A stretch of 64,000 bases of DNA from Bradyrhizobium sp. CB2312 (lineage in GTDB: Bacteria > Pseudomonadota > Alphaproteobacteria > Rhizobiales > Xanthobacteraceae), in the NCBI RefSeq assembly GCF_029714425.1, contig NZ_CP121668.1:6655501-6719500 (forward strand), in the 5' to 3' direction. Position 1 is the stretch's first letter, and every line of letters begins with the position of its first letter. The notes beneath the pieces are model-generated. The model saw nothing but the letters and a program-made list of their open reading frames with translations. It made no database searches and was not told where the DNA came from. Shown here piece by piece: positions 63,610-64,000 of this stretch. The translations under genes and the position numbers were made by a program.

Positions 63610-64000
63610 CGCTCCCGCGCCAGTCTGGGATCGAGCAGATCGCGCAAGCCATCGCCGAGCAGATTGAGGCCGAGCACGGCGATCGCGATCGCCGCACCCG
63701 GATAGACCGCGAGCATCGGCGACTGGAACAGCAGCGTCTGCGCGTCGTTCAGCATGCGGCCCCAGGACGGTTGCGGCGGCTGCGTGCCGAGACCGAGATA
63801 GGAGAGCGCAGCCTCGGCAAGAATGGCGAGCGCGAACTGGATGGTCACCTGCACGATCAGGATCGACAGGATATTTGGCAGCACGTGCTCGATGGTGATG
63901 CGGAATTTACCCTTCCCCGAGGCGCGCGCGGCCAGCACGAACTCGCGCGCCCAGATCGCGTTGGCCGAGCCGCGCGTCAACCGCGTCAGCGTCGGGATCT
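63606..64000 (-). CDS. ABC transporter permease (OppC/DppC type), 5' end outside window
   Basis: The last 131 codons of a permease whose start lies beyond the right edge. The cytoplasmic EAA loop, which docks on the ATPases, is visible as EFVLAARASGKGKFRITIEH followed by VLPN, and a family-typical AALSYLGLGTQPPQPSWGRM and two membrane helices follow. It ends in a GTGA overlap with the OppD-type gene. Confidence 0.93.
   Translation of the reverse strand, partial: IPTLTRLTRGSANAIWAREFVLAARASGKGKFRITIEHVLPNILSILIVQVTIQFALAILAEAALSYLGLGTQPPQPSWGRMLNDAQTLLFQSPMLAVYPGAAIAIAVLGLNLLGDGLRDLLDPRLARER

Noticed and set aside
1..64000. CRISPR arrays, tRNA/rRNA genes, complete insertion sequences
   Set aside because: No regularly spaced direct repeats, no cloverleaf with TTCGA-type arm, no transposase or rRNA-like sequence was found on reading the window.

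Overview
The window reads as chromosome of a Bradyrhizobium-like alphaproteobacterium. The grounds are high GC with strong codon bias, the aerobic CobG/CobN/CobW-type cobalamin pathway with BluB, a DUF3551 protein, and several intergenic palindromic repeats of the kind seen in Bradyrhizobium and Rhodopseudomonas. This placement is by recognition, not by a search.

Layout. 1-8.3 kb: the end of a molybdenum hydroxylase operon (a large subunit fused to a CoxG-like domain, then the start of the FAD subunit), an AraC regulator, a UbiD decarboxylase with its UbiX prenyl-FMN synthase, a divergent LysR regulator and a second AraC regulator. 8.3-11.2 kb: an O-methyltransferase, a siderophore-interacting flavoprotein and a Bug-type solute receptor. 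11.3-38.4 kb: a nearly complete aerobic adenosylcobalamin locus with three class cobalamin riboswitches, all on the minus strand. The riboswitches head (a) a TonB-dependent receptor plus a PepSY membrane protein, (b) cbiM-cobF-cobT, and (c) DUF1636-cobW-cobN-cobG-cobH-cobI-cobJ-[cobK, opposite strand]-cobL-cobE-cobM-cobB-cobA. On the plus strand are cobO-cobQ and cobU-cobS-bluB, and on the minus strand cbiB-cobD. Together they cover uroporphyrinogen III methylation to adenosylcobalamin; only the CobS/CobT cobaltochelatase partners and a cob(II)yrinate reductase are not in the window.

38.4-49.5 kb: a remnant of a two-partner secretion system, an ABC-type binding protein translationally coupled to a hybrid histidine kinase, cysK divergent from an actinobacterial-type dapD, small secreted and hypothetical proteins, a short alkyltransferase-like gene and two TPR proteins. 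49.5-54.2 kb: a visibly more AT-rich accessory segment with small membrane and secreted proteins and a TIR-GNAT fusion protein, which is the best candidate for an undescribed (possibly defence) system. 54.2-60 kb: a chimeric scar joining a LysR fragment to a histidine kinase fragment, a secreted alpha/beta hydrolase, an intact LysR paralogue divergent from a VOC dioxygenase/carboxylesterase pair, and a CorA-like transporter. 60-64 kb: a dipeptide/oligopeptide-type ABC transporter operon running off the right edge.

No tRNA, rRNA, CRISPR array or complete insertion sequence was seen. Start codons were chosen by ribosome binding sites, family N-termini and start/stop overlaps, so several differ from the longest possible reading frame.
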